Positions 43,816-56,349 of a DNA stretch of 64,000 nucleotides are shown here, one piece after another (the first letter of the stretch is position 1; every line of letters begins with the position of its first letter). The stretch spans positions 137,730,833 to 137,794,832 of the forward strand of contig CM053141.1 of the NCBI GenBank assembly GCA_028571685.1, written 5' to 3'. A program made the position numbers and the translations under genes. The notes under the pieces were generated by a model. It saw only the letters and a program-made list of their open reading frames with translations, was not told the DNA's origin and searched no databases. The DNA comes from Heterohyrax brucei. Lineage: Eukaryota > Chordata > Mammalia > Hyracoidea > Procaviidae.

Positions 43816-44639
43816 TCATCTTTTTAAACTATATATGGACCAGTAATATTCATTTAAATGAACTAATCAGAAAATGTGAAATTTTGTTTAGTGACTTAAA
43901 AGCTGATGATTACAAACCCAAAGGAAGCTATTTCTCCATGCTAGAGTAGAATCTGAAGCAGATAAACTCAACATGAGGTGGTGATATTTTAGATTACATA
44001 CAGTTGGGGAAATCTGGAGAGTTTTCAAAGATGGAATGGCACTGTAGACAGGTCTTAAGAGATAGGGAACCTCCAGCTGTAAGGTCTACATGAGCAAAGA
44101 TATACAAATACATGTAAATTTTGAGTATCACAGCCTAGATTTTCAATCAACATATTTAATGCCTCACATGAGTTATCCATTGCATCAAGTTCAACAAATA
44201 TAAAAAAAAGTTCTTGCCCTTAAATAGCTCACAGAGTAGATGTAAGTATGTTGAGTTTCTAACACAGAGAATCTCGTAAGGGAGAAGATGGGAACAACCA
44301 TGACAAGAGATGAAAACAGAAGCATAGGAAAAGTACTACAGACAGGGCAGAGAAGAGAAAGCCAAGTGAAAAAGTTAAAAAAGAATGGCTTATGTGGAAA
44401 AAACAATAAAACTTGCCACAATCAAAGAGTTAACAGCCCTTACAGACAAAGATCAGCAGTCCAACAGAAAGTAGGCCAAAAATACAGATATTCACAGACG
44501 AAGAAATGCAAATACCTCTAAACACACACAAAGACACTTCTGCTCTTGGTAAAAGAAACCTACATTACAAGTACACTAAGATACCATTCCCCAAAAGTCA
44601 GATTGACATAAATGTTTATTTTTGACATACTATGTGAAA
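43816..44639. other. Unassigned sequence
   Basis: No element or gene recognised. A MIR3/L2-like phrase ('gttcttgcccttaaatagct') near 44210 is weak. Confidence 0.35.
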
Positions 44640-44986
44640 GGCTATGAGGAAGCAGAAACTAATATCCATTGCTGTAGGAATACAAAAATGATACCAACCT
44701 CGTAGAGGGATATTTAGCAATATCTAGACAAACTATACTTCAATGTAACCTTTAACAAAGCAACACTATTCTAAGGACTTATCACTGAAATATGAATGTA
44801 AGCACATAAAATGATATATGCACAAGGCTATTTATCCCAGTACTATTTATCTTAGTAAAATATTGAGAAGAACCCAAAAGTGTGTCCAGAGGGGAACAGT
44901 CAAATCATTCACATTCATACAGGGTAGTACTACCTGCTTTGTAAATGTAACTGTAAAAATATCTCCATTTACTCTTTCGGAGTGTG
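44640..44986 (+). mobile_element. Old L1 (L1M) ORF2 C-terminal relic
   Basis: 'attgctgtaggaatacaaaa', 'gatatttagcaatatctaga', 'aaatgatatatgcacaaggc' and 'gagaagaacccaaaagtg' follow the L1 ORF2 end in order, strongly decayed. Confidence 0.6.
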
Positions 44987-46329
44987 CTGCTGTTGTTGTC
45001 AGGTGCCGTCAACTTGGTTCTTACTCACAGGGAGCCCTATACACAACAGAATGAAAACACTACATAGTCCTGCACCATTGTTACAATTGTTGCTATGTTT
45101 CAGCCCACTGCGGCAGTCACAGAGCTGAGGGTCTTCCTATTTTAGGTAACTGCCCACATTACCAAGCATTATGTCCTTCTCCAGGGACTGAGCCCTCCTG
45201 ATAACATGTCCAAAGTATGCAAGACATAGTATCGCCATCCTTGCTTCTAAAGAAGCATTCTGGGGGGCAGTCAAGATAGCAGACTAGACACATGTCTCCT
45301 TAATTCCCTCCGAAAACTAAGGCCTGGATTAACAATTAAACGGAGCTTTCTGGACACCCAGTGAGCCCTAGGAATGGCATAGAGCTGTCAGTTGGGACTA
45401 CATGTCACTGAACATGAAACATCCTCTCTTTTGCTGACCCCAGCCTTGTTGAATGCTGGCTTTTGTGAGCTGAATGTAACTTGTGACTTTTAACTCTTTT
45501 TTCTCTGTCTTAGCCAGCAGATGGGGCTTGTGTTTGAGATCAGCAGTAAAGTTCAGCCACACTGCTGAAGGGATCAACAAGGAGAACAGCCACATTTTGA
45601 GAGTGCGGCTTTGGATTCTGTGCACCTTGGCCCCCCCACCGTCTCTTTCCCAACTTCTGCCACTGATTAGGCTATTTCACAGCAGTAAGGAGAGTTTGTG
45701 CAGGATGTCATCTTGTTCACCTGGGAGGCAGAATTATCCAAAAGGAGGCTTCAGCAGGAGCTAATTCCCAGGCTGGGAGGCAATGCCAGCCCGGGTGGCA
45801 CTTTCCCAGCAGAAAAGCTGTATTTAGCACAGTGTGGCCTTATGGGTGGGGACAAGCATCAGATGACAGCAGGGCAGTAGCCTGTCCTACTTTGAACTAG
45901 TTTACAGCTTCTGGAGTTGGATATAGAGGGGCTTAGCTTGGCAGTTGGGAAGAGGGGCCTGCATACCTGACAGCCTGACTGATTTGGGAAGATGTCAGAT
46001 AGCTTTTACCTTTCAACATAAGACTACCTAGAGGAATAACTGCAGTGCATCCTGATGGCATCTCTTCCAGCCTTTACTGACCCACATCATAGGGTCAGCA
46101 GATGGTCCCTCAGTGACTCCATAAGTAGGACTGTGCCTTTTTCAGTCAGGAGACGGAGCCTCCTACCCCTGAGATTCCACTGGGTCCAGTCACTGGAGTA
46201 CATAGTGGTGACTGGTGATCACCTTCCTTCTCAGACTGTACTTCAGATCCTGTTAAAGTAACACCGGAAAAACTAAACAACTTCTACATACTCAAAAAGC
46301 AACAACTTTAGCCAGACTCTTAAAGAAAA

Positions 46330-47195
46330 ATTCACCTATGGCTCGAGAAAGCTCCCAAAAGAAAGAACCAAAGAATTTTCTGAATGAAGATGCCTTTATG
46401 AAACTATCGGAGAACGAGTACAAAATGATTATATATAGATCCCTCCTAGACATTATACAAAATGCAGCAGAGCAAAATGAAGAAGCAAGATGTTCCAACT
46501 GACGGAACACCAGCATTCTAAAATCTGACACATCAACAACAAAATCAAAGAAATCAAAAATTCAATTCAAAGCCAGGAAAACAGAATTTCTGACTTGGAA
46601 GACAGAGCTACTGACTCCAACATCTATGAGGACAAATCAGAAAAGAAACAAAAAAAAGGGAAGAAGCATGAAGAAACATGTGGGACTCTATGAAGAGCAA
46701 TGATCTATGATTAACTGTAGTTCCTGAACAGGGAGAGACACCTGAAAACATACAGAATGTTGTTGTTGAGATGTTGACAGAAAACTTCCCTGAAACTACG
46801 AAAGAAGAGCATATAGATATCCAAGATGCATACAGAATATCATACAATATAGATCCTAAAAGAATGACACCAAGACATATCATAATCATGCTTAACTAAA
46901 TGAAACAGAAGCAGAAACTCTTAAAGAGAGCAAGACTCAAAGCAAAGCTAACATTCAGAGGGAAACTGTAGATTTTCATCTGACTTTTTGGCAGGAACAA
47001 TGCTGACATGGAGGTAATAGGGTGACACATCCAAAACCTTTAAGAGGAAAAACTTCCAAGAAATATATATCCTGTAAAATTGTCTTTCAAATATGAAAAT
47101 GAAATTAATACATTCACAGATAAACAGAAACTCAGAGACTTTGTAAAAATCAAACTAAAGCTACAAGAAATACTGAAAGAAGCTCTTCGCTTATA
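46330..47195 (+). pseudogene. L1 ORF1 remnant
   Basis: ORF1p is the RNA-binding trimeric chaperone of L1. Here 'ttcagaggctg'-type coiled-coil sequence ('ggaaaacagaatttctgact', 'tggaagacagagctactgac') precedes the RRM/CTD part ('gaaactacgaaagaagagca', 'accaagacatatcataatca', 'gctacaagaaatactgaaag'). No single frame survives. Stops occur every few dozen codons. Confidence 0.7.
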
Positions 47196-47639
47196 AAAAC
47201 AGAATCATTAACTCAATATTTTAGGAGGCAATACAGGACACATCATCCAAAAACCTACTCAGTTAGGGAAGGCACAAAACTCAGTGAAAGCTATAATATT
47301 AAAAGAAGTGATCCAGTGATCATATCATGAAAACTATGATATTATCACATTAAAAAGAGGGATGTACTACAGTAGTTACAGTCCTTCCAGATGGGGAGGA
47401 GTAAGATAGGTATAAGTTAAAATTGGGTTTAAACATAGATTTTTAAGGGGAATTATAGATGTAGCTGCAAAGCACAATAAAGATGCAACATATCAAATCA
47501 AGAAACATAATACAGGAGTCTAAACAAACACCAAACCTACACTGAAAAGCAGGAAAAATCAACCCATAAAGACGAACGTCCCAGAACAGAATATTAAGAA
47601 CAACAGAGAAAAAATCAACACAAAAATAAACACATCACA

Positions 47640-50600
47640 ATGACAGCACTAAACACATATCTATCAACAATTACGTTGAATGCAAATAGACTGAAAGCTC
47701 CAGTAAAGAGAAATCAAGTGACATCATGGATCAAAAGACATGATTCATCTATATGTTGCTTACAAGAAACACACCTTAGACTTAAAGATATGAACAAACT
47801 GAAAATTAAAGGATGGAAGGATATATACCAAGCCAACAACATACAAAAAAGAGCAGACGTGGTAATACTTATCTCAGATAAAATGGACTTTTAATGTAAA
47901 ATCCTCCATCGTGGACAAGTATGGACACTATTTATTGCTGAAACGTTCAATACACAAGCAGGACTTAATAATATTAAATACGTATACACCCAATACTAGA
48001 GCATTTAAATACATGAACAAACACTGACTATCCTAAAAAATGAGATAGATCATCCCACAATAATAGTGAGAGACTTCAACACTTCACTCTCAGTATTGGA
48101 CAGATCTTCTAGAAAAAACTCAATAAAGACAAAGACCTTAGTGCCATGATTAACCAACTAGACATACACAGAACTTTCTATCCATCAGCAGATAACCATG
48201 TTTTCTACTCCAGTGCACATGGAACATTTTCCAGAATAGACCATGTGTTAGGACATAAAGCAAATCTCAACAAAATCCATACCACTGAATTATTGCAAAG
48301 CATCTTCTCAGATCATAATGCCACAAAGTGTAAATCAATAGCAGAAAAAAACATAGATAGAAAGTGGAACTCATGGAAACTGAACAACATCTTGCTCAAA
48401 AAGCCATGGCTAATAGAAGAAATCAAGGATGAAATAAAGAAATTTATAGATTGAAATGAGAATGAAAACATTTCCTACCTGAACCTATGAGATAGAACCA
48501 AAGCAGGTCTCCGGGGTCAGTTTCTCTCTATAAACATACACATCCAGAAGGAAGAAAAAATACAAACCAACTAACCCTAGAGCTTGAACAAGTGCAAACA
48601 GAGCAACAGAGGAACCCCTCAGTCACCAAAAGAAAACAGATCATAAAGACTAGAGCAGAACCAAATGAATTAGAGAGTAGAAGAACAACTGAAAAAACTG
48701 AAAAGACAAAAAGCAAATTTTTTGAAAAGATTGACAAAATTGACAGAACACTGGCTAAACTTACAAAAGAAAAGCAGGGAAGAAACTACATAACCCAAAT
48801 AAGAAATGAGATTGGAGATGTCACAACAGATCCAACAGAAATAAAAAATATCATAACAGAATACTATGAAAGACTATAACAAATTTGAAAACCTAGAGGA
48901 AATGGAAAAATTCCTAGATTCATATAATCTACCAAAATTATCACAAGGGGAAGCAGAACAACTTAATAAACCCATCACAAAGGAAGACATTGAAAAAGTC
49001 ATCCAAAAGCTACCAACCAAAAAAAGTCCTGGCCCAGATGGCTTCACCACAGAATTCTACCAAGTTTTTAGATAAGCGTTAACTCCAATACTACTGAGAC
49101 TGTTTAACAACCTATAAAGGGATGGAATACTCCTAAATTCATTCTATGAAGCTAGCATAACTCAGATACAAAAGCCAGAGAAAGACAACAAAAAAGAACT
49201 ACAGACCAATACCACTCATGAACCTAGACGTAAAAATCTTCAATAAAATCCTTGCCAACGGAATTAAACAACATATAAAAAAATAATTCATCACAACGAA
49301 GTTGGATTCATACCACAGATGCAAGGCTGGTTCAACATCAGAAAAACAATTAATGTGATCAACTACATAAATAACACAAAAGACAAGAATCACCTGATTT
49401 TGTCTATCGATGCAGAAAAGGCCTTTGATAAAGTCCAACACCCATTCATGCTAAAACCTCTCAGCAAAATAGGAATAGATGGCAAATTCCTCAGTGTAAT
49501 AAGGGCCATTAATACAAAGCCAACTACCTACATCATCCTGAATGGAGAGAGACTGAAACAATTCCCCTTGAAAATAAGAACTAGACAAGGATGCCAATTC
49601 TCACCTCTCCTATTCAACACTGAAATAGAAATTCTAGCTAGAGCAATTAGACAAGACAAAGAAATAATCTACCCTGGCCTCTAGGGTTGCCATGAGTCAG
49701 ATCCGACTCAATGGCACTTGGCTTGGCATAGTAGCAAAGAAGAAGTCAAAATCTCCCTATCTGGAGATGATGACTGTATATACAGAGAATCCTAAACAAT
49801 CCATAAGTAAAGTACTCAAACTGATAGAAGAGTTCAGCAAAGTGTAAGGATACAAGGTAAACATATGTAAATCAGTAGAATTCCTTTATACCAACAACAA
49901 GACTGTTAATGAAGAAATCACCAAATCAATATCACTCACTATGGCCCCCAAGACGATAAAATACCTTGGAACAAATCTAACTACAGAAATAAAAAAAACT
50001 GTACAAAGAGAACTATAAGGACCTTACTACAAGAAACTAAGAGAGACTTACATAAATGGAGAAACCTACCATGCTTATAGATAGGAAGACTTAACAGTGC
50101 AAAAATGTCTATTTTACCCAAAGCAATCAACTTACATAATGCAATCCCAGCACAAGTTCCAGCGACATTTTTTAGTAAGATGGAGAAACAAATCAGCAAC
50201 TTGTCTGGAACAGGAAGAAACCCCAGTTAAGTAAAGCACTACTGAAGAAGAAGAGGGATGCCTCTCACTACCCTACTTTAGAACCTATTACACTGCCACA
50301 GTGGTCAAAACAGTCTGGTACTGATACAAAAAGAAACATATATACTAATGGAACAAAGAAGAGACCCCAGAGAGGCCACTATTGTCCAATGAACACTTGA
50401 CACTCGACAAAGGCCCTAAGATTTTAAACTGGGGTAAAAGCAGTCTCTTTAACAAATGGTACTGGCAAAATTGGATATCCATCTGCAAAAAACTGAAACA
50501 AGACATATATCTCACACCTTACACAAAAGCCAACTCAAATTGGATAAAAGACCTACATATCAAACCTAAAATGATAAAGCTCATTGAAGAAAAAATAGGA

Positions 50601-51135
50601 TCAACAATGGAAGTTTTAATATACAATTTACACAGACTTCAAAATCTGACAAAGCACTATCAACAGAAGAGAAAATAGATAAATAGGAGCTGCTAAGAAT
50701 CAAACACTTTTGCTCACCCAAACACTTTATCAAAAGAATTTAAAAGCCATCTACAGAATGGGAAATATTTAGCAACTATATGTAAGACTGATATCTCCAT
50801 AATCCACAGGATCTTACAAAATATCAAGAAAAAGATAAACAATCGAATTAAGGAATTGTTGAAGGAGATGGGCAGACACTTCTCTAAAGAGGAGATCCAG
50901 GCAGCCAAAAAACACATGTGGAAATGCTCACAATCATTAGCTATTAAAGAAATTCAAATCAAAACTACAAGGACACACCATTTCACCCCAACAAGGCTGG
51001 CCATGATCCAAAAACCCAAAACAACAAATGCTGGAGAAGTTGTGGAGAAATTGGAACTCTCCTACACTGCTGATGAGATTGCAAAACGGTACAACCTCTT
51101 TGGAAAGCAATCTGGAGCTTCCTTAAAAAGCTGAC
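47640..51135 (+). pseudogene. L1 ORF2 remnant (endonuclease, RT, C-terminal)
   Basis: Frames in order: 47640-47894 begins the AP-like endonuclease with the 'CCLQETHLRL' catalytic block; 48146-48454 keeps 'FSRIDHVLGHK' and the 'SDHNATK' motif; 48592-49075 spans the linker to '[16 protein letters not shown]' (RT fingers); 49319-49684 carries RT motifs including '[13 protein letters not shown]'. Near 49760 the FADD motif is altered (GDDD). 50382-50678 and 50856-51134 form the C-terminal part. A SINE tail (49680-49728) replaces a few codons between RT blocks. In active L1 this protein nicks DNA and reverse-transcribes its RNA. Confidence 0.88.
49680..49728 (+). mobile_element. AfroSINE tail-only insert in L1 ORF2
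   Basis: 'ctagggttgccatgagtcag', 'atccgactcaatggcacttg', 'gcttggca'. L1 ORF2 resumes with 'aagaagaagtcaaaatctcc'. The expected intervening L1 codons seem missing, so this is not a clean insertion. Confidence 0.75.
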
Positions 51136-52390
51136 CCAGTAATTCCACTGCTTGGAATATATTCTACATAATCAAGGACATTCACATCAACAGATACACG
51201 CACATGAATGTTTATCGCAGCAAAGTCCACAATAGCAAAAAGATGGAATCAGCCTAGGTGCCCAACAACAGATGGATAAATAAATTATGGTATATAGACT
51301 CAATGGAACACTATGCAATGATAAAGAACCATGATGATTTTAGCAAGCATCTCATAACTTGGTTTCAATTGGAAAACATACTGAGTGAAAGTAGTCAGTG
51401 GCACAAGGACAAATATTGTATGAGACACTTATGATAAGGACTAAAAAACTGACTCACATACAGAAGAAAAAAAATCTTTGATGGCTGCAAGGGAGGGGAG
51501 AAAGGGAGGGTGAGGGTTTGTTATAGATTAGACGATAAAAATTTGGTTGGGTGAAATCTGTGACAGCACACATTAGTAGGAAGATCAGTTTAACTGGACT
51601 TCAACATAACATGAATATTCTTTCAAGCTTAAACCAATATTGCAAGGACAAAGTAGCAGGCGCAGGGTTCCAGGGACCATGCTCTCAGGGGAAATTGAGG
51701 CCAATTGGCATAACTAGCATATTGCTGCGAGAGTCTTCTGTACCCCATATTGGTGAGTGGCACCTGGGGTCTTAAAAAACTAGCAACCTGCCATCTGAGG
51801 TACACCAAATGGTCCCAACTCAGCAGGAACAGATGATCACCATTGACCAAAATGCCAAGGAGGAAAGAGAACCCAGAAGACAGAGACACCCACATGACTG
51901 GGTGACTATATCAACATGTGACTGGAGGAACCAGAAGATGCCTAGCCACAGCCAGTGATAGCTGTGACAGAGCTCACAAAGTTAAGTATCACTGGCAACA
52001 TGAGAATAAAAAGGAGTGTACACTGAGTACACCACTGAAAGAAAATTGATGGTCCAGGTGCCTCGGGGTTCCCCTGGAAGCATGGGCCCTGGTTGTGATG
52101 CTGCCCCTGTTCATAAATCATCAGTGAGGTCAACTCTCTGGACAGGAATGGATTGGATTCGGCGATACAGAGTCACCATATCGTATGTGCATTTTATGGT
52201 TCTATGTATCTATAGGATGTCGTCCTATTGGCCTCTTACTAGAGGGAGAGGTGGGAGAAGAGGGGATAGGAGACTGTTAATATGACATATATAGAACAGA
52301 TAGGAGTGTGCTGTCACCAGGCAAGGACAGCAATAGGAGCTGCAGATAGGCAGACATGTGATTTAAACTGGATTGTTCACTTTCACTCAA

Positions 52391-52456
52391 TCAGGATAGA
52401 CAGATGATAGACAGACAGACTGACAGATAGACAGATAGCTAGACAGACAGATAGAT
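52391..52456. repeat. GACAGATA/TAGACAGA microsatellite at L1 3' end
   Basis: Tetranucleotide-like units ('gatagacagacagactgaca', 'gatagacagatagc') between the L1 3' UTR and the second TSD copy, in the position of the L1 tail. Confidence 0.9.
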
Positions 52457-52517
52457 TGGAAGCATTCTGACTGGACTTCTTCCAAGACAGATATGTAGTT
52501 CTTCTAGCAGTCCATGG

Positions 52518-52682
52518 AAACTCCGGTGGTGGGATGGTTATGTGCTACATCTGCTACCTAAAGGTTGGCAGTTCAAACCTGTCAAGCGCTCCTTGGAAAC
52601 TCTGTGGGACTGCTCTACTCTGTCCTTTGGGGTCACTATGTGTCACAATTGACTTGACAGTCCTGGGTTTGTGGGGGTTTTT
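52518..52682 (+). mobile_element. AfroSINE with imperfect TSD in RTE
   Basis: 'aaactccggtggtgggatgg', 'ctccttggaaactctgtggg', 'tcacaattgacttgacagtc'. Flanked by 'ctagcagtccatgg' (52504-52517) and 'ctagaagtccaatgg' (52684-52698), a decayed target duplication. Confidence 0.9.
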
Positions 52683-52698
52683 CCTAGAAGTCCAATGG

Positions 52699-53154
52699 TG
52701 TCATGGATTGAATTATGTCCCCCCAAAAATGTATGTGTTGATTTGACTCGGCAGCAATCCCAGTACGGTGCCGTTCCTCCCATGTGTTGTGAATCCTGCC
52801 TCTGTGATATGGTTGATGGTGAAGGGTCTGCACTTGTGTTAGTGAGGCAGGATTGAAGCTACAAGCTTACAGAATACAGGTAGAGAAGAGAGCAGAGGAA
52901 TTCGGGAACCTCACACCACCAAGAATACATGACCTAGAGCAGAGCACATCCTTTGGACCTGAGGTTCCTGCACTGAGATGCTGCCCTTGAATTCGGACTC
53001 TTGGCCTACCCGACTGTGATGATTTGTCATACTGAATGGACTTGTAACTTATGAATGAATTTACAGTTTACCAGACTGTGACAATGAAATTTCTCTTCTT
53101 AAAGCCTTCCACTCATGGTATTTTCTGTTACAGCAGTACCAGGTGACTAAGACA
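52699..53154 (+). mobile_element. Solo type A (MaLR-like) LTR
   Basis: 'tgtcatggattgaattatgt' to 'accaggtgactaagaca', 456 bp, plus orientation. Flanked by aatgg (52694-52698) and catgg (53155-53159), 4 of 5 matching. RTE resumes after it. Confidence 0.88.
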
Positions 53155-53404
53155 CATGGCATATTCAATATTCTTCACCAACTCCACAATTCAAAGTCAT
53201 CAGTTCTTCAGTTTTAAAATGCATATGAGGCAACTGAAAACAGTACTAGCTTGGGTCACAGGCACCTCAGTCTTGAAAGGGACATCTTTGTTTTACAACA
53301 TTTTAAAGGAGTGTTTGTAGCTGATTTGCCCAGTGCACTGAGTTCTTTGATCTCTTCACTGTCACTTCCATGGGTGTTGGTTGTGGATCCAAGTAAAATG
53401 AGTG

Positions 53405-53872
53405 TGTGGTAGGCTAATAAAGATTCCCAAATATATCTCCATTATCCTGATCCCAGGAAGTAGTGACTGCCGCTTTCTATGGTAAAGGTTTTACAGGTGT
53501 GATTAAGGAATGTAAAATGAAATTGTCACGACTATTCGGGATTGATCAAAGATACTATCACAGTCTTTCTTATTAGAGAGAGGAAGAGAGAGATTACACA
53601 CCTAGAGAGGTCAAGGTGATGTGAAGACGGAAGCAGAGATTAGAATAAGGTCACCAAAAGTCTAAGAATGCCAACAGCCACCAGATGCTGGAAGATGCAA
53701 GGAACGAATTCTCACCTTGGGTCTCCATAGCGTGGGCAACTTTGCCTACACTTGGGACTTCTGGTTTCCAGACAGAGAATAAATTTGTTGTTTTAAGTCA
53801 ACTGATTTGTGATAATTTGGTCCAGCTGCCACAGAAAGCTAACAGAATAATTCCAGGATATACTGTTAAGTA
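53405..53872 (+). mobile_element. MLT1-type MaLR LTR
   Basis: 'gtaggctaataaagattccc', 'tatctccattatcctgatcc', 'ttttacaggtgtgattaagg', 'tgctggaagatgcaaggaac', 'cagagaataaatttgttgtt', 'gccacagaaagctaacaga'. Ancient mammalian LTR, older than type A. Confidence 0.8.
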
Positions 53873-54860
53873 ACTATTCTTATAGTTAAAAGAAGCACTA
53901 TAAGCGTAAACCCAAAACTAATACAAATTTTTATCTAATGTAAAAGAAATGAGGGTGGGTAGAGGAGAAAAGGGTGTATGGGTGGAAACTTTTAACTTTA
54001 GAAAATACGCTTTTAAAAATGGAAATGTAAAGTGAAATTAAGTAAAAAACAAAAAAATTCCCAAAATCAAAACATGCTGAAACACAATAAGCTTATACAA
54101 AACTAAAAGAAAAGCAATTTAAAAATCACAATCAGTTGAATGTAATTCTTCCTGATATAACCACCAGAAAACGAATCTGAACAACCTTATAGCTCCCTTG
54201 GGAGCTATATGCTCAGCACCAAAAAAAGAACAACAAAGAACCTTAAACTTCCTGCTAATCATAAGTATTTTTATTTTTGAACTATTAGATATGATACAAA
54301 ATAAAGTTAATTATGCAATATCAGAAGATATAAAATAAAATTTTAAAAATTAAAAAAAAACCTTTAACCTTTCATTTCAAGTGGGAAAAATATATATTTC
54401 TGTCTTCATGTTTACTGAAGCATCCTCAGAACTATGATATTCTCACACACAAATTGGGGTCTCTAAATTATAGTCCACTAAAAAAAGAACAGAGGTCCTT
54501 GGAGAAAAGGCTAATTCCAGGTCTGGGCAGTCATAAAGTTGCCATAAAGTGAGAAAACTATTTAAAACTACTGGTGCCGTTAATCAAAAGACACAACAAC
54601 CAACTTCATGGGGACTCTATTGCACAAACATTGCATAATCATTATGATAATAATTTCAACCATAATATTAACATAGTCACAATGATACAATTTTTAAGAA
54701 CCTCAGTTGTATACTTTTGTAGAAGCTTGCAATGGTATCAACTCATCAGAATAAATCAACACATCCTGTTTTTCCTATGCAAACTATATTTCAGGATACT
54801 CAAATCGCTCACATGGGAACGTTCTTCCATATAAAAATTGAAGAAAGAATTATACATTTA
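53873..54860. other. Unassigned AT-rich sequence
   Basis: A-runs and short frames only; an 86-codon plus-strand frame (54574-54834) has no supporting context. Confidence 0.4.
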
Positions 54861-55352
54861 TGTCTTAATCATCTAGTACTGCTATAACAGAAATACCACA
54901 AGTAGATGGTTTTAAAAAGAGAAACTTATTTTCTCACAGAAAAACAAGCAACAGTCCAAATTCAGGGTATTAGCTCTAGTGGAAGGTTTTTTTCTGTTGG
55001 TTCTGGCAGAAAGTCCTTATTGTTAATCTTCCCTTGGAATGAGAGGTTCATAGGTGCTGGGACCCAGAGCACAGATGTCATACTCTGCTCTCTGTGCATC
55101 TTTCTCGGTAGCGTGAAGTCTCTAATCCTCACTTGCTTCCCTTTCCTTTATATGTTAACAGAGTACCTCAAGGCACAATACAATCTGACAGACTGAGTCC
55201 TACTCCAACAACACAACTGCCACCCATCCTTGCTTATTACTGTCATAGAGGCAGGATTTACAGCACACAGGAATATCACAAAATACCAGGAACCATGGCC
55301 TAGTTAAGCTGGTAACACACATTTTTGGAAGCATACAATTCAATCCACGACA
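54861..55352 (-). mobile_element. Solo type A LTR
   Basis: 'tgtcttaatcatctagtact' to 'caattcaatccacgaca'. Flanks 'attta' (54856-54860) and 'actta' (55353-55357) match at 4 of 5 positions. Confidence 0.85.
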
Positions 55353-55607
55353 ACTTAGAATTTTTAAAACACATTAATGAAATGATGTATCCAGGCAACA
55401 ATCATCAACAATTGCTAAAAACATTAGGAAAATGTTGGTGAGCTTTAGAATGAATGTTTAAGCTGACAACACCTAAACACACTGATCAATCACGACTAGG
55501 AGTAGAAAAATATGGTTTGTGCGCCTTCTGATACAGTGCAATAGTTCACAGCATATCTGTAACTTCTCTGGTCAAAAATTTGAATCTGAATTTAATCAAG
55601 ACTCTCT
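55353..55607. other. Unassigned sequence
   Basis: Nothing recognised. Confidence 0.4.
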
Positions 55608-55819
55608 AGAGCTACAGTGTCAAGTATGGTAGCCACCAGCCATCTGTGGCTACCAAATACTTGAAATGTGGCTAATTTAAATTGAAATGTGCCCTAAGTA
55701 TAAAATATATACTAGGTCACAAAGATGTGCTGTAAGAAAGTCATGTAACCTCTCAGTAATAATTTTTATATCAATTCCATGTTTAAATGATTATATTTTA
55801 GCTATTTTGGATTAAATAC
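55608..55819. mobile_element. DNA-transposon relic (hAT-like MITE)
   Basis: 'atggtagccaccagccatct', 'gtggctaccaaatacttgaa', 'atgtggctaatttaaattga' are typical of a common mammalian hAT MITE. The right side is broken by the LTR at 55820. Confidence 0.6.
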
Positions 55820-56291
55820 TGCCATGTATTGAACTGTGTTCCCCCAAAAATGTGTGTGGCAATTTGGCTGGGCCATCATGCTATATGATGGTCCACTATG
55901 TTATAAATCCTATCCTTATGATGTTACTGAGGGGAAGACAGGCAGCAGTTGTGCTAGTGGGACAGGAAGCAATGTGTGAGATTGACCTGTGTCTTTAGGT
56001 AATCTATTAGGATATAAAAGAAAGAAGCTAGCAACGAGATCTGGGAACCTCATACCACCAGGAGCAAAGTGTGACCTTTAGAGAGAACCCAGGGTCCCTG
56101 CACCTTGGAGGCTCACAGTTCACGGGAAGATTGACGACAAGATACAGACCCAACAGAGAAAGCTATCCCCTGGAACTGATGCCTTGAATTTGGACTTTCA
56201 GTCTACTGGACTGTGACAATAGAAGATTTCTCTTTTTTAAAGTTATCTACTAGTGGTATTTCTGTTATAGTAGCACTAGATAACTAAGACA
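55820..56291 (+). mobile_element. Solo type A LTR with exact TSD
   Basis: 'tgccatgtattgaactgtgt' to 'gcactagataactaagaca', 472 bp, flanked by AATAC (55815-55819 and 56292-56296). Confidence 0.9.
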
Positions 56292-56349
56292 AATACATAT
56301 TATGAAAATTAATTCCACCTGTTTCTTTTTACCTTTTAAAGTTAACCTA

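Larger units (their letters stand above)
45263..52458 (+). mobile_element. Structurally full-length L1 with 11-bp TSD
   Basis: 7.2 kb flanked by 'gaagcattctg' at 45252-45262 and 52459-52469. Order: 5' UTR starting 'gggggcagtcaagatagcag', degraded ORF1 (about 46330-47195), inter-ORF spacer of ~445 bp, degraded ORF2 (47640-51135), 3' UTR (51136 to about 52390) and a GACAGATA microsatellite in place of a pure A-tail. Inserted into the RTE at 44987-53403. Coding capacity is lost through many stops, but the element is not truncated. The 3' UTR is shared with 33870-34010 and partly with 59368-60750. Confidence 0.9.
44987..53403 (-). mobile_element. RTE LINE (antisense), split by L1, SINE and LTR insertions
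   Basis: Three RTE pieces read continuously in reverse: 44987-45262 (3' tail, 'ccttctccagggactgagcc', 'gcttctaaagaagcattctg'), 52459-52517 ('gaagcattctgactggactt', 'gttcttctagcagtcca') and 53155-53403 ('catattcaatattcttcacc', 'tggatccaagtaaaatgag'). Between them lie a full-length L1 (45263-52458), a SINE (52518-52682) and a solo LTR (52699-53154). It is 5'-truncated at 53403. Confidence 0.88.
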
